From an uncultured Clostridia bacterium (GTDB lineage: Bacteria; Bacillota; Clostridia; Oscillospirales; Acutalibacteraceae), in the NCBI GenBank assembly GCA_947627725.1, contig CANQXE010000004.1:69473-133472 (forward strand): a stretch of DNA of 64,000 bases, given 5' to 3'. Position 1 is the stretch's first letter. The number at the start of each line of letters is the position of its first letter. Of this stretch, positions 46,026 through 55,210 are shown piece by piece. Below the pieces are notes generated by a model, which searched no databases, was not told where the DNA came from, and saw only the letters and a program-made list of their open reading frames with translations. A program made the translations under genes and the position numbers.

Positions 46026-46907
46026 TCAAAAATTTGTATCAATAATTTTCTTAACTAATTCTTCTGTCGGAAAATCAACATATGTCATACCGTAATATTT
46101 TTCTTTATCAAGCGGATAATCCATAAAACGCGGATTAATATATTTTGAATTATTATACGGTCCTTTTAATCCGCCTGCCGTTGAAAGATAATTTATAATA
46201 TACCTTTTGTCAAATGCTTCTCTTGTATCAAGAAACGGTTTAATGCATTCAATCCAGCGTGGCTCGGGTTTATATTTGTATCTGTCCTGAACAATAAACG
46301 TCATTTCAAATTCACCGCTTGTTTTGAGTGTAAGCGGTTCGGGTACAGTCTCTGTCTGCTCTTCCCATTTTGAAAAATCAATTCCCGTGTTCATATTGTT
46401 ATACTTCGCTCTGTCTGCCATTTTGCATCTGCGGATAAGGACTATCCTGCCCCTGCACTCCGACAGCAAAGGCGCTCTGTTTTCAAGAAACCATTTATCC
46501 CTGTCTTTTGCAATATATGTATTATATAAATTGTCAAAGCATTTTTCCTGTTCTGTTCCGCTGTCGTTTTTAAACTGAAAAATAATAGTCTCACTCGGAT
46601 TTTCATTTAAAAATTTACAGCATTGTGAAAGGACGTCTCTCATATCCATCTGCCTTGAAAGATGATTTGGAGTGTTGAACGCCTTTGCGATACCGTGTAC
46701 CATTTTAAGCTCGTTTCCCCTCGACTGCACACGTATGTCAAGCCCTCTTATTCCTATGCAAAGCTGTTCATAGATATTAAGACTCTGACATTTTGAAATA
46801 TGCGAAAACTGAACATATTTTGTTACACAGTCGTGAGTTCCCGCAAGATTCAAGCCGAATACGTCCGCACCGTCGTTAATATCCTTCATCCAGCATTTTA
46901 AATTCAT
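46026..46907 (-). CDS. PI-PLC X-domain-like phosphodiesterase
   Basis: LNLAGTHDCVTKY, IRGLDIRVQSRGNELKMVHGIAKA, FLNENPSETIIFQFKND. Confidence 0.83.
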   Translation of the reverse strand: MNLKCWMKDINDGADVFGLNLAGTHDCVTKYVQFSHISKCQSLNIYEQLCIGIRGLDIRVQSRGNELKMVHGIAKAFNTPNHLSRQMDMRDVLSQCCKFLNENPSETIIFQFKNDSGTEQEKCFDNLYNTYIAKDRDKWFLENRAPLLSECRGRIVLIRRCKMADRAKYNNMNTGIDFSKWEEQTETVPEPLTLKTSGEFEMTFIVQDRYKYKPEPRWIECIKPFLDTREAFDKRYIINYLSTAGGLKGPYNNSKYINPRFMDYPLDKEKYYGMTYVDFPTEELVKKIIDTNF

Positions 46908-47017
46908 CCTTATCACCAAAAATACTATATCATTTTTGTATAATAATATCAATTGCAAATATTCATATTCTAATTTATAATAAAATTAATTATTATATTC
47001 AATCAGGCGGGGAGATT

Positions 47018-47458
47018 ATGTTAATATTCAGCACAAAAGGCAAAATAACAACTGATAACGACAAAACAAATCTGATACATAAATTTGACGTGCCTTCGGG
47101 AATAAAGTCCCTCAAAATAAAATACAGCTATTTGCCCAAAATTTTTGATGACCGTGAAAAAGCAGTATCGGTTATAAGAAACTGCTTTGAAAAATATGAC
47201 GAAAAGCTAATCGGCAGACCTGCTGATTATCTGCCCGTTAAGAATCTGATTACACTGTCCGTTGACTGCTGCGGTGTATACAGAGGAGCGGCACACAGAC
47301 AGGACGCCTCACAGGAGCATATTATCAGCGCCGAATTTGCCTCACCCGGCTTTTTAAAAGGTCCCGTAAACGAAGGCGAATGGGATATTGTCTTAAATGT
47401 TCACAGCGTTTCGTGCGATGTGGATTATACTATTGAAATTGAGGGAGAGGTGGAATAA
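47018..47458 (+). CDS. Unknown protein coupled to PHP metallohydrolase
   Basis: 146-aa ORF whose stop abuts the next ATG (47459). Confidence 0.65.
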   Translation: MLIFSTKGKITTDNDKTNLIHKFDVPSGIKSLKIKYSYLPKIFDDREKAVSVIRNCFEKYDEKLIGRPADYLPVKNLITLSVDCCGVYRGAAHRQDASQEHIISAEFASPGFLKGPVNEGEWDIVLNVHSVSCDVDYTIEIEGEVE

Positions 47459-48409
47459 ATGAGTTATCTTCCATGTGAGCTGCACTGTCATACGATACAC
47501 TCCGACGGTGCGTTTGAGGTTAAAGAGCTTTTGGAAAATGCGAGGGCGGACCATCTCGCGCTGATTGCCCTTACCGACCATAACACTTTTTCAGGTCACG
47601 CTGAGCTTGATGATACCGTTCTCCCTGCTGTCAGAGGAATTGAATGGACGACATATTACGGTCATATGCTTGTTTTGGGAGCAAAAAAATTTGTAGACTG
47701 GCGTGACGCGGTGCCGACAAATATTGACGAAAAAATAAAAGAAGTCAAGGCGGCGGGCGGTATTGTGGGAATTGCTCATCCGTTTCAGATGGGTTCCCCC
47801 GTATGCACAGGCGGCAGGTGGGAATTTAAAATTAAAGACTGGCGCAATGTTGATTATATCGAGATTTGGCATGAGGATTTAACACGCGTTACAAGTGAAA
47901 ATAAAAAATCTCTTGCGCTATGGACATCACTTCTTGACAAGGGCTGTAAAATCGCCGCCTCCTACGGCAGAGACTGGCACAGGAATGAAAAAAGCGGTCA
48001 CTACGGCTGTACCTATATTGATATTGACGGCGAGGTCAACGAAAATAACGCAATCCGCGCAATAAGGCTCGGTAAAACAGTAGTGTCGTCGGGCGCAAAA
48101 TTTTTCTTCAATCTCCACAGGCACGGAAAGACTTATGCAATAGGCGACACGGTCAGAAAGGGAAATTATACCTTCAGCTTTTTTACCGACCTTCACTCGC
48201 GTGAAAAAAACGCGGGTGAGGAATCAGTCAGATACAAGACAATAAAAATCATCACTAACGGCGGCAAAACCGTTCTTGAAACAAGGTTTGACGAACGTCA
48301 CGTAAGGCTTGAGCTTGAAAAAGAACACTGGTACAGAGCGGAGCTTTGGGGAAGTGTCGACGGCGATAATCAGCCCCTTGCGATTACCTCCCCTGTTTAT
48401 TGCGAATAA
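47459..48409 (+). CDS. PHP-domain metallohydrolase (CehA/McbA-like)
   Basis: ELHCHTIHSDGAFEVKELLENARADHLALIALTDHNTFSGH, GGIVGIAHPF, AASYGRDWHR. Confidence 0.88.
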   Translation: MSYLPCELHCHTIHSDGAFEVKELLENARADHLALIALTDHNTFSGHAELDDTVLPAVRGIEWTTYYGHMLVLGAKKFVDWRDAVPTNIDEKIKEVKAAGGIVGIAHPFQMGSPVCTGGRWEFKIKDWRNVDYIEIWHEDLTRVTSENKKSLALWTSLLDKGCKIAASYGRDWHRNEKSGHYGCTYIDIDGEVNENNAIRAIRLGKTVVSSGAKFFFNLHRHGKTYAIGDTVRKGNYTFSFFTDLHSREKNAGEESVRYKTIKIITNGGKTVLETRFDERHVRLELEKEHWYRAELWGSVDGDNQPLAITSPVYCE

Positions 48410-48427
48410 TAAATATACAATCCAAAT

Positions 48428-48484
48428 TTAACGCAGATTTAACATAAACTATACTGCATTTTAACCGCAAACCTTTACTATAAT
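48428..48484 (+). promoter_or_regulatory. Pho-box-like promoter of nptA-phoPR
   Basis: TTAACG (48428), TTAACA (48439), TATACT (48450), TTAACC (48461) at exact 11-bp spacing, then TATAAT at 48479-48484. Confidence 0.7.
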
Positions 48485-48514
48485 TGCGACATTTATATTT
48501 GAGGTATATACTAT

Positions 48515-50275
48515 ATGACGATATTTGATGTTTTAACATTAATCGGCGGACTGGCATTATTCCTGTTCGGTATGAATGTAATGGGCGGCAGTCTTGAAAA
48601 AATCAGCGGCGGCAAGCTCGAAAGCATACTTGAAAGAATGACTGATAAACGTATTAAAGGGGTTCTGCTCGGCACAGTTGTAACCGCCATTGTGCAGTCC
48701 TCAGGCGCTGTCACAATTATGGCTGTCGGCTTTGTAAACAGTGGTATTATGGCTCTCAAACAGGTTATAGGCATAATTTTGGGCGCTCATATTGGTACAA
48801 CCGTTACCGCGTGGCTGTTATCACTGACCGGTATTGAGGGCTCAAGTATTTTCATTCAGCTTCTCAAGCCGTCATCATTTGCTCCCGTTCTTGCGTTTGT
48901 AGGCGTAATCATTATTATGTTTGCAAAAGGCGACAGAAAAAAAAGCATTGCTAACATTCTTTTGGGTTTTGCAATTCTTTTGACAGGAATGAACACTATG
49001 AGCGGCGCTGTGTCGGGGCTTGAAAATGTACCTGAATTTACAAATCTTCTGCTTAAATTTTCAAATCCAGTACTTGGTCTTCTTGCCGGAGCTTTACTTA
49101 CAGCTGTTTTGCAAAGTTCATCAGCGGCAGTCGGTATTTTGCAGGCGTTATCCGCAACAGGCGCAGTATCCGTTTCTGTTGCGTTTCCCATAATTCTCGG
49201 TATGAATATCGGCGCTTGTATGCCTGTACTTCTTTCAGCAATCGGCACAAATAAGAACGCTCGCCGCACTGCTTTAGTCAATCTTATTCTGGCTGTAAGC
49301 GGCGTTACCATTGCCATGATTGCGTTTTATGGCACCAACGCTATTTTCGGATTACCGTTTTTCACAGAGCAGGTGAATGCAACAAGTATTGCCATAATTC
49401 ATTCTGTGTTTAACATTTTTGCGGCAGTTGTACTGTTTCCGTTCGGCGGTTTGTTTGAAAAACTTATGTACAAAATTATCAAGGATGATCCGCATACCGA
49501 TACAGCGAGCAATCAAACCTCACTTGTTGAGGATCGTTTCCTGCTTACCCCTTCATATGCGCTCGACAAGGTTAAGGAAAAGTGCAACCAAATGGCTCTC
49601 CTTGCAAAATCCAATATTTCCATGAGCATTGATTTTTTAAAGGTATACAGCCGTATTAAAGATGAAAAAATCCAGGAAAATGAAAAGCTTCTTGACCGTT
49701 ACGAAGACGAGCTGGAAACCTATCTTGTAAAAATCAGCGCTCTTGACTTAAGCGTTGCCGATTCAATGAGGCAGAGCAAATATTCGCACGCTATCGGAAA
49801 TTTTGAGCGGATCGGCGACTACGGCGTCAATATTCTTAAAACGAAAAGAAAAATGCATAAAGCAAAAATTCACTTTTCTGATGACGCCAATAAGGAGCTT
49901 GACATAATGGGCAGGGCGGTTAAAGAAATCATTGAAAATTCAACCGCAGCGTTTATCAATGACGATTTGGAGCTTGCACAGACAATAGAGCCGCTTGAGC
50001 AGGTTATTGATAATCTAAAATCACAGCTTCGGGCAAAGCACTCAAAGCGTATGAATGACAGCGAATGTACTATTGAAAACGGAATGCTTTTCTTTGACAT
50101 AATAAACTCCTTTGAGCGTATTGCCGACCACTGCTCAAACCTTGCGGTATGTATAATTGAGCTGTCGCAGGGCAGCTACCAGACCCACAGCTACCTGAAG
50201 GGCGTTAAAAATTCGGATAACAGAAGCTATATGAAAAGCTTTGAGGAATACCTTAATAAATACGCAGTCAAATAA
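48515..50275 (+). CDS. Na+/phosphate symporter with C-terminal PhoU-like domain (NptA/YjbB-type)
   Basis: GLALFLFGMNVMGGSLEKISGGKL, VVTAIVQSSGAVTIM, LTAVLQSSSAAVGI; helical PhoU-like C-terminus. Confidence 0.92.
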   Translation: MTIFDVLTLIGGLALFLFGMNVMGGSLEKISGGKLESILERMTDKRIKGVLLGTVVTAIVQSSGAVTIMAVGFVNSGIMALKQVIGIILGAHIGTTVTAWLLSLTGIEGSSIFIQLLKPSSFAPVLAFVGVIIIMFAKGDRKKSIANILLGFAILLTGMNTMSGAVSGLENVPEFTNLLLKFSNPVLGLLAGALLTAVLQSSSAAVGILQALSATGAVSVSVAFPIILGMNIGACMPVLLSAIGTNKNARRTALVNLILAVSGVTIAMIAFYGTNAIFGLPFFTEQVNATSIAIIHSVFNIFAAVVLFPFGGLFEKLMYKIIKDDPHTDTASNQTSLVEDRFLLTPSYALDKVKEKCNQMALLAKSNISMSIDFLKVYSRIKDEKIQENEKLLDRYEDELETYLVKISALDLSVADSMRQSKYSHAIGNFERIGDYGVNILKTKRKMHKAKIHFSDDANKELDIMGRAVKEIIENSTAAFINDDLELAQTIEPLEQVIDNLKSQLRAKHSKRMNDSECTIENGMLFFDIINSFERIADHCSNLAVCIIELSQGSYQTHSYLKGVKNSDNRSYMKSFEEYLNKYAVK

Positions 50276-50286
50276 GAGGTTTATCT

Positions 50287-50967
50287 ATGGAAAACAATCA
50301 TCTTGTTTATATTGTTGAGGACGACACCTCCATCCGCGAGCTTGAAATGTACGCCCTTAAAAATGCGAATTTTGAAGCTTCCGGCTTTGAGGACGGAGAA
50401 GCCTTTTTAAAAGCCCTTGCCGTCAAAATCCCCGATATGGTTTTGCTTGATATTATGCTGCCGAAGGATAACGGGCTTCAGCTTTTAAATCAAATCAGAA
50501 ATACTCCGCATTACAGTGATATTCCCGTAATTATGGTAACGGCAAAAAGCAGTGAAATTGACGCAGTCAAAGGGCTTGATATGGGCGCCGATGATTACAT
50601 TACAAAACCCTTTGGAGTTATGGAGCTTGTTTCAAGAGTTAAAGCTATTCTCCGCCGCACGAAAAAGGGGGACAAGCCTGTCCTCACCTACAAAAATATT
50701 GAGCTTGACGAGAGCAGGCACACAGTTCTTGTAAGCGGAAGTGAAATAGAGCTTACATACAAGGAATATGAAATACTTAAGCACCTTATCAGAAATAAGG
50801 GTATCGTTCTCACACGTGACAGATTAATGGAAATTGTCTGGGGCTATAACTTTGAACAGGGCAACAGAACGGTGGACGTACATATTCAGTCGCTGAGAAA
50901 AAAGCTCGGCGATGCCGGGGAGTATATAAAAACAATCCGCAACGTCGGCTACAAGGTCGGTGATTAA
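50287..50967 (+). CDS. phoP: OmpR/PhoB-family response regulator
   Basis: IVEDDTSIRELE, MVLLDIMLPKDNG, GADDYITKPF, RTVDVHIQSLRKKLG. Confidence 0.93.
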   Translation: MENNHLVYIVEDDTSIRELEMYALKNANFEASGFEDGEAFLKALAVKIPDMVLLDIMLPKDNGLQLLNQIRNTPHYSDIPVIMVTAKSSEIDAVKGLDMGADDYITKPFGVMELVSRVKAILRRTKKGDKPVLTYKNIELDESRHTVLVSGSEIELTYKEYEILKHLIRNKGIVLTRDRLMEIVWGYNFEQGNRTVDVHIQSLRKKLGDAGEYIKTIRNVGYKVGD

Positions 50968-52290
50968 ATGACTAAAAAAGCGCTGTCAAAAATTCTCGTC
51001 TTCGGAATTTCAACGATTACAATAACTGCGGTTTTGATTATATCGGTATTTTATTCGGTTTACGAAAAGCAAACCGAGGACAAGCTGACCGATGTTATCT
51101 GCCTTGTTGAAGAGGAGCTTAAGCAGTCGGACAATTATGATTTTATTAATAAAGAGAGTAATTCACAGACAAGAATTACGCTTATTTCACCTGACGGCAC
51201 CGTTCTTGCGGACAGCTACGAAAATGTAGCTCAGCTTCAAAATCACTTGAACCGAAAGGAAGTACAGGATGCAATAAAAAACGGTACGGGTTTGGCAGTC
51301 AGGAAATCCGAAACCTCAAACGCCAATACATATTACTGTGCAAAGCTGCTTGAAAACGGCAATATCCTGAGAGCCTCCGCGCAAACGCAGAACGTAATCG
51401 GCGTTCTGGGAAACGCAGCCGTTTATATTGTAATTGCAATTGCGTTTGTAATTATCTGCTCCGTTTTTGTGAGCATACGTATTACAAAAAGCATTGTCAA
51501 GCCTATTGAAGAGCTTGGCAAAAATCTCGACAGTCTTGATGATTTCAAATCCTACAAGGAGCTTAACCCTTTTGTAAACGCGCTCAAGGAGCAGAAGAAA
51601 AAGCAAATTGCGCTTGATAAGCAAAAAAAACAGTTTACGGCAAATGTTTCCCACGAGCTTAAAACGCCCCTCACCTCAATCGCGGGATATGCTGAACTGA
51701 TTGAAACGGGTATTGCTAAGGAGCCGGATATAAAGCCCTTTGCCGCCACTATCAGAAAGCAGGCGTTAAGACTTGTAAATCTCAGCGAGGATATAATTCA
51801 GCTTTCACAGCTTGAGGAAAGCAATGAGGACGGTATCGCGTTTTCCTCTGTTGATATTTTTGCCGTGTGCAAACGATGTACCGAGGCATTGTCAATAAAC
51901 GCTAAAACCAGAGGTATTGAATTACTGCTTGAGGGAGAAAGCACATTCATAAAGGCAAACGCTTCGCTTCTTGAGGAACTCATATATAATCTTTGCAACA
52001 ATGCAATAAGATACAATAAAGAAAACGGAACTGTAAAAATAAAAATAGACTCTGACGACAAATACACTATGCTCTCTGTAAGTGATACCGGCATCGGAAT
52101 TGAGGAAAAATATTACGAGCGTATATTTGAGCGATTCTTCCGTGTTGATAAAAGCAGAAGCAAGGCAACCGGCGGCACAGGTCTCGGACTTGCAATAGTT
52201 AAGCATATTGCCCAGATTCACGGCGCAGAGCTCAAAGTTGACAGCGTTTTGGGAGAGGGAACAACAATATCCGTACAATTTATAAAATAA
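50968..52290 (+). CDS. phoR: PhoR-like sensor histidine kinase
   Basis: FTANVSHELKTPLTSIAGYAELIETG, SVSDTGIGIEEKYYERIFERFFRVDKSRSKATGGTGLGLAIVKH. Confidence 0.93.
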   Translation: MTKKALSKILVFGISTITITAVLIISVFYSVYEKQTEDKLTDVICLVEEELKQSDNYDFINKESNSQTRITLISPDGTVLADSYENVAQLQNHLNRKEVQDAIKNGTGLAVRKSETSNANTYYCAKLLENGNILRASAQTQNVIGVLGNAAVYIVIAIAFVIICSVFVSIRITKSIVKPIEELGKNLDSLDDFKSYKELNPFVNALKEQKKKQIALDKQKKQFTANVSHELKTPLTSIAGYAELIETGIAKEPDIKPFAATIRKQALRLVNLSEDIIQLSQLEESNEDGIAFSSVDIFAVCKRCTEALSINAKTRGIELLLEGESTFIKANASLLEELIYNLCNNAIRYNKENGTVKIKIDSDDKYTMLSVSDTGIGIEEKYYERIFERFFRVDKSRSKATGGTGLGLAIVKHIAQIHGAELKVDSVLGEGTTISVQFIK

Positions 52291-52322
52291 AATAAAAAAT
52301 ATATTGAAAAATATTTTATTTT

Positions 52323-52348
52323 AGTATATTATATAGAAGTAATATACT
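52323..52348. promoter_or_regulatory. Inverted repeat upstream of 305-aa secreted protein
   Basis: AGTATATTA-tatagaag-TAATATACT, perfect 9-bp arms. Confidence 0.5.
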
Positions 52349-52365
52349 GCAAAAGGGGAATTTTT

Positions 52366-53283
52366 ATGAAACAGAAATCAAAGCTCGGTAAGTTCAACGT
52401 GTTTTTAGCTGTTGTTCTTGTTGCTGTTCTTGTTGCAAATGTTGTTGTAATCTATACAAAAGGTGTTCCTGTTGTTGAGGAAACAAGCGCGCAAGCCAGT
52501 GACGACGCTGCCGTAATTGAAGCATTTGTTTCAGGTACATACGGCGGAGTTAATTTCGCAAGCCTTGACGATGTAGCTAAATATTATTCGGAGGCTTATG
52601 ATAAGACAAAGGCTCAGACAAGAGAATATATTAATGCCGACGGCGGTACCGAGGTATTTTATACAATGCTCGGTGAAGAGGACCTTCAGGTAAAAAATAT
52701 TATGATTGAGGGCAAGGAGAATTCTATAATTAACAACCTTGTTCCCGGCATTATGGGTACTCTTTATTCCAAAGGCGTTAACGGTCTTTCACCAAGCGCA
52801 AACCGTAATCCTGAGCTTGATGTAGACGAAAAGGGCGCAAGCATGACAACCAGCCGTCTTGTAGGAGAGGATCTTCGTGAGGCTAATGTAAAGGATAACG
52901 GTGACGGTACTATCACAATGAAGCTCCAGCCCGTAGCGGTTGATATGTCTGCAAAGGGTATGGACGCTCAGGGTCATATGTTCAACACACTTGGTGATAT
53001 TGCAGGCGTTGTTGACCAAATCAGCCTCCTTAGCTGGGCATCAGGTACTACACAGGAAAATGTGGCTGTAAAATACAGCGGAGGATACGCAACAGTTACA
53101 ATTGATACCAAATCAGGTCTTATCACCACTGCCGATTATCATATGGAAGCGCATATTTCGGTTACCCATGCTTCTATCTCCGTTATTAAGAATAAATCGG
53201 CAAGTCTTCTTGTAACATATGATGTTCATTTCCCCGCGTCGGAAAAATATCTTATGGATACAAAACAAATCAAAGTAAAATAA
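52366..53283 (+). CDS. Membrane-anchored/secreted protein of unknown function
   Basis: N-terminal TM/signal KFNVFLAVVLVAVLVANVVVIYTKG; no recognised domain. Confidence 0.7.
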   Translation: MKQKSKLGKFNVFLAVVLVAVLVANVVVIYTKGVPVVEETSAQASDDAAVIEAFVSGTYGGVNFASLDDVAKYYSEAYDKTKAQTREYINADGGTEVFYTMLGEEDLQVKNIMIEGKENSIINNLVPGIMGTLYSKGVNGLSPSANRNPELDVDEKGASMTTSRLVGEDLREANVKDNGDGTITMKLQPVAVDMSAKGMDAQGHMFNTLGDIAGVVDQISLLSWASGTTQENVAVKYSGGYATVTIDTKSGLITTADYHMEAHISVTHASISVIKNKSASLLVTYDVHFPASEKYLMDTKQIKVK

Positions 53284-53289
53284 AAATTT

Positions 53290-53318
53290 AAAGGCTGTCT
53301 TAATGACAGCCTTTTTTG
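53290..53318 (+). terminator. Intrinsic terminator
   Basis: aaaggctgtc-ttaat-gacagcctttttt. Confidence 0.88.
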
Positions 53319-53328
53319 TGGTGTATAT

Positions 53329-54042
53329 ATGGACGAAAAAAGGTTTAATGAGCTTTACGGCAGAGCATATGAAAAGGGCTATAAGATTTTCAGCGAATTT
53401 TTAAACTTGGAAGAGCAGAGCATACTGGCAGATTCCCTTCTTCCCTGCAAAAAATACGGCGGATATGAAACGGCGGAGCGTGTTGTTGCGGGATTCGGAG
53501 AGGACATAAAAAGCTGTGATTTTCCTATCAAATATCTTGTAATATCCCCCGTTTCCAAAAAATTTGCTGACAGCCTATCTCACCGTGATTTTCTCGGAGG
53601 TCTGATGAATCTGGGCATTAAAAGAGAAATGCTCGGCGATATTATCGTATATGATAATTGCGGCTATCTTCTCTGCCTTGAACAGATTTCTGATTATATC
53701 ATTAATAATTTAACACGGGTGCGGCATACAAATGTTGACGTAAAAGAAATTGAGGCTTTGCCGGAAAATATCATTAAAGAACCCGAACCTGTTGAACTCG
53801 TCGTATCGTCACTCAGACTTGACGTGCTTGTAAGTGCAGTTTATAATTTGTCACGAAACAATACGTCAAAGCTCTTTTCGGCAGGAAAAATATTTGTAAA
53901 CAGCAGATTGACCGAAAACACTTCATATCAGATAAAGGAAAACGATATAATATCTGTAAGAGGATTCGGACGTTTTACTTTTTTAAAACAACTAAGAACA
54001 ACGAAAAAAGACAGAGTAGTAATTGAGGTAAAAAAATATTGA
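53329..54042 (+). CDS. ylmH: YlmH-like S4-domain RNA-binding protein
   Basis: SLRLDVLVSAVYNLSRNNTSKLFSAGKIFVNSRLTENTSYQIKENDIISVRGFGRF. Confidence 0.87.
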   Translation: MDEKRFNELYGRAYEKGYKIFSEFLNLEEQSILADSLLPCKKYGGYETAERVVAGFGEDIKSCDFPIKYLVISPVSKKFADSLSHRDFLGGLMNLGIKREMLGDIIVYDNCGYLLCLEQISDYIINNLTRVRHTNVDVKEIEALPENIIKEPEPVELVVSSLRLDVLVSAVYNLSRNNTSKLFSAGKIFVNSRLTENTSYQIKENDIISVRGFGRFTFLKQLRTTKKDRVVIEVKKY

Positions 54043-54160
54043 ATACAGAAAACGAAATAAAAAATAAATCGGCACTTGACCTTGCGAGCGATTTCGCAAT
54101 TACAGCAAATATCTGATATTAAGAAAAACGATATGAAATATAAAACTATCAACTAATAAT

Positions 54161-54188
54161 TAAAGGAGCAGAAAATCTGCTCCTTTTT
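54161..54188. terminator. Bidirectional terminator
   Basis: aaaggagcaga-aaa-tctgctccttttt. Confidence 0.85.
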
Positions 54189-54200
54189 ATTTTGGTTATA

Positions 54201-54539
54201 TCAGCACGCTTCAATTGAAAGGACATTGAACTCTCTGCCGCTGATTATTTCATAATCGGTTTTATGACAGCAAGGGCAAATACGGCTGTTTTTTGTCATT
54301 TCATATTCCTCGCCGCAAATACACCTTGCGCGTGCGGGGATAATAATGAGTTCAAGCTTTGTTCCTTCAAATATACCGCCGAGACTCGCCGCTTTCCAAC
54401 ATTCCCTGAAATAATCGGGCAGAACACCCGAAAGCTCGCCGAGCTCAACCGTAATGGCGGATACCTTTTTTAAATCCTGCTCCGCCATAATTTCCTCAAT
54501 CAAATCAAAGATTTCAAGAACTACTCCAAGCTCGTGCAT
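54201..54539 (-). CDS. hypA: Hydrogenase nickel incorporation protein HypA
   Basis: MHELGVVLEIFDLIEE N-terminus (Ni-binding MH), Cys-rich C-terminal zinc region. Confidence 0.9.
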   Translation of the reverse strand: MHELGVVLEIFDLIEEIMAEQDLKKVSAITVELGELSGVLPDYFRECWKAASLGGIFEGTKLELIIIPARARCICGEEYEMTKNSRICPCCHKTDYEIISGREFNVLSIEAC

Positions 54540-55207
54540 TATTTATTCCACTCTTTAACTTCTTTTCTAAGCCAGTCGCACCATAAGTCAATACCCTCGC
54601 CGGTTTTTGCGGAAATGAAAAATATCTTCGCGTCCGGATTAAGCTTATGGATACGCTCTGTTACGGCATCATCATCAAAATCAAATACCGCTTTTGTATC
54701 AATTTTATTGATAAGCACAACGTCAGAAACAGTGAACATAAGCGGATATTTGAGAGGCTTATCATCACCCTCGGGAACCGATAGTATCATTGCGTTTTTG
54801 CTTGCACCTGTGTCAAATTCCGCAGGACAGACAAGGTTTCCCACATTTTCAAGCACAACAAGGTCCAAATCATTCGTACCGAACTCCTTAAGTCCCTGCT
54901 CTGTCATACCTGCGTCAAGGTGGCACATACCCCCTGTATGAAGCTGAATTGACCTTACACCTGTATCAGCAATTGCCTTTGCGTCAACATCGCTGTCAAT
55001 ATCCGCCTCCATAACGCCGATTTTCATTTCATTCTTAAGGTGTGAAACGGTTGCCTTAAGAGTAGAGGTTTTTCCGCTGCCGGGTGAGGACATCAGGTTT
55101 AAAAGAAAGGTTTTTTCCTTTTTAAGCTGAACTCTCAAACGGTCCGCCTCTCTGTCATTGTTTTCAAAAACGCTCTTTTTAATTTCAATTATCTTGAATT
55201 CGTCCAT
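54539..55207 (-). CDS. hypB: Hydrogenase nickel incorporation GTPase HypB
   Basis: LNLMSSPGSGKTSTL P-loop, GVMEADIDSDVDA, QLHTGGMCHLDAGM, VLENVGNLVCPAEFDTG, LINKIDT. Confidence 0.94.
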   Translation of the reverse strand: MDEFKIIEIKKSVFENNDREADRLRVQLKKEKTFLLNLMSSPGSGKTSTLKATVSHLKNEMKIGVMEADIDSDVDAKAIADTGVRSIQLHTGGMCHLDAGMTEQGLKEFGTNDLDLVVLENVGNLVCPAEFDTGASKNAMILSVPEGDDKPLKYPLMFTVSDVVLINKIDTKAVFDFDDDAVTERIHKLNPDAKIFFISAKTGEGIDLWCDWLRKEVKEWNK

Positions 55208-55210
55208 TAA

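Noticed and set aside
54040-54117. TTG-started 25-aa ORF after ylmH (MNTENEIKNKSALDLASDFAITANI)
   Set aside because: Too short, no SD of its own, overlaps ylmH stop; likely chance or remnant
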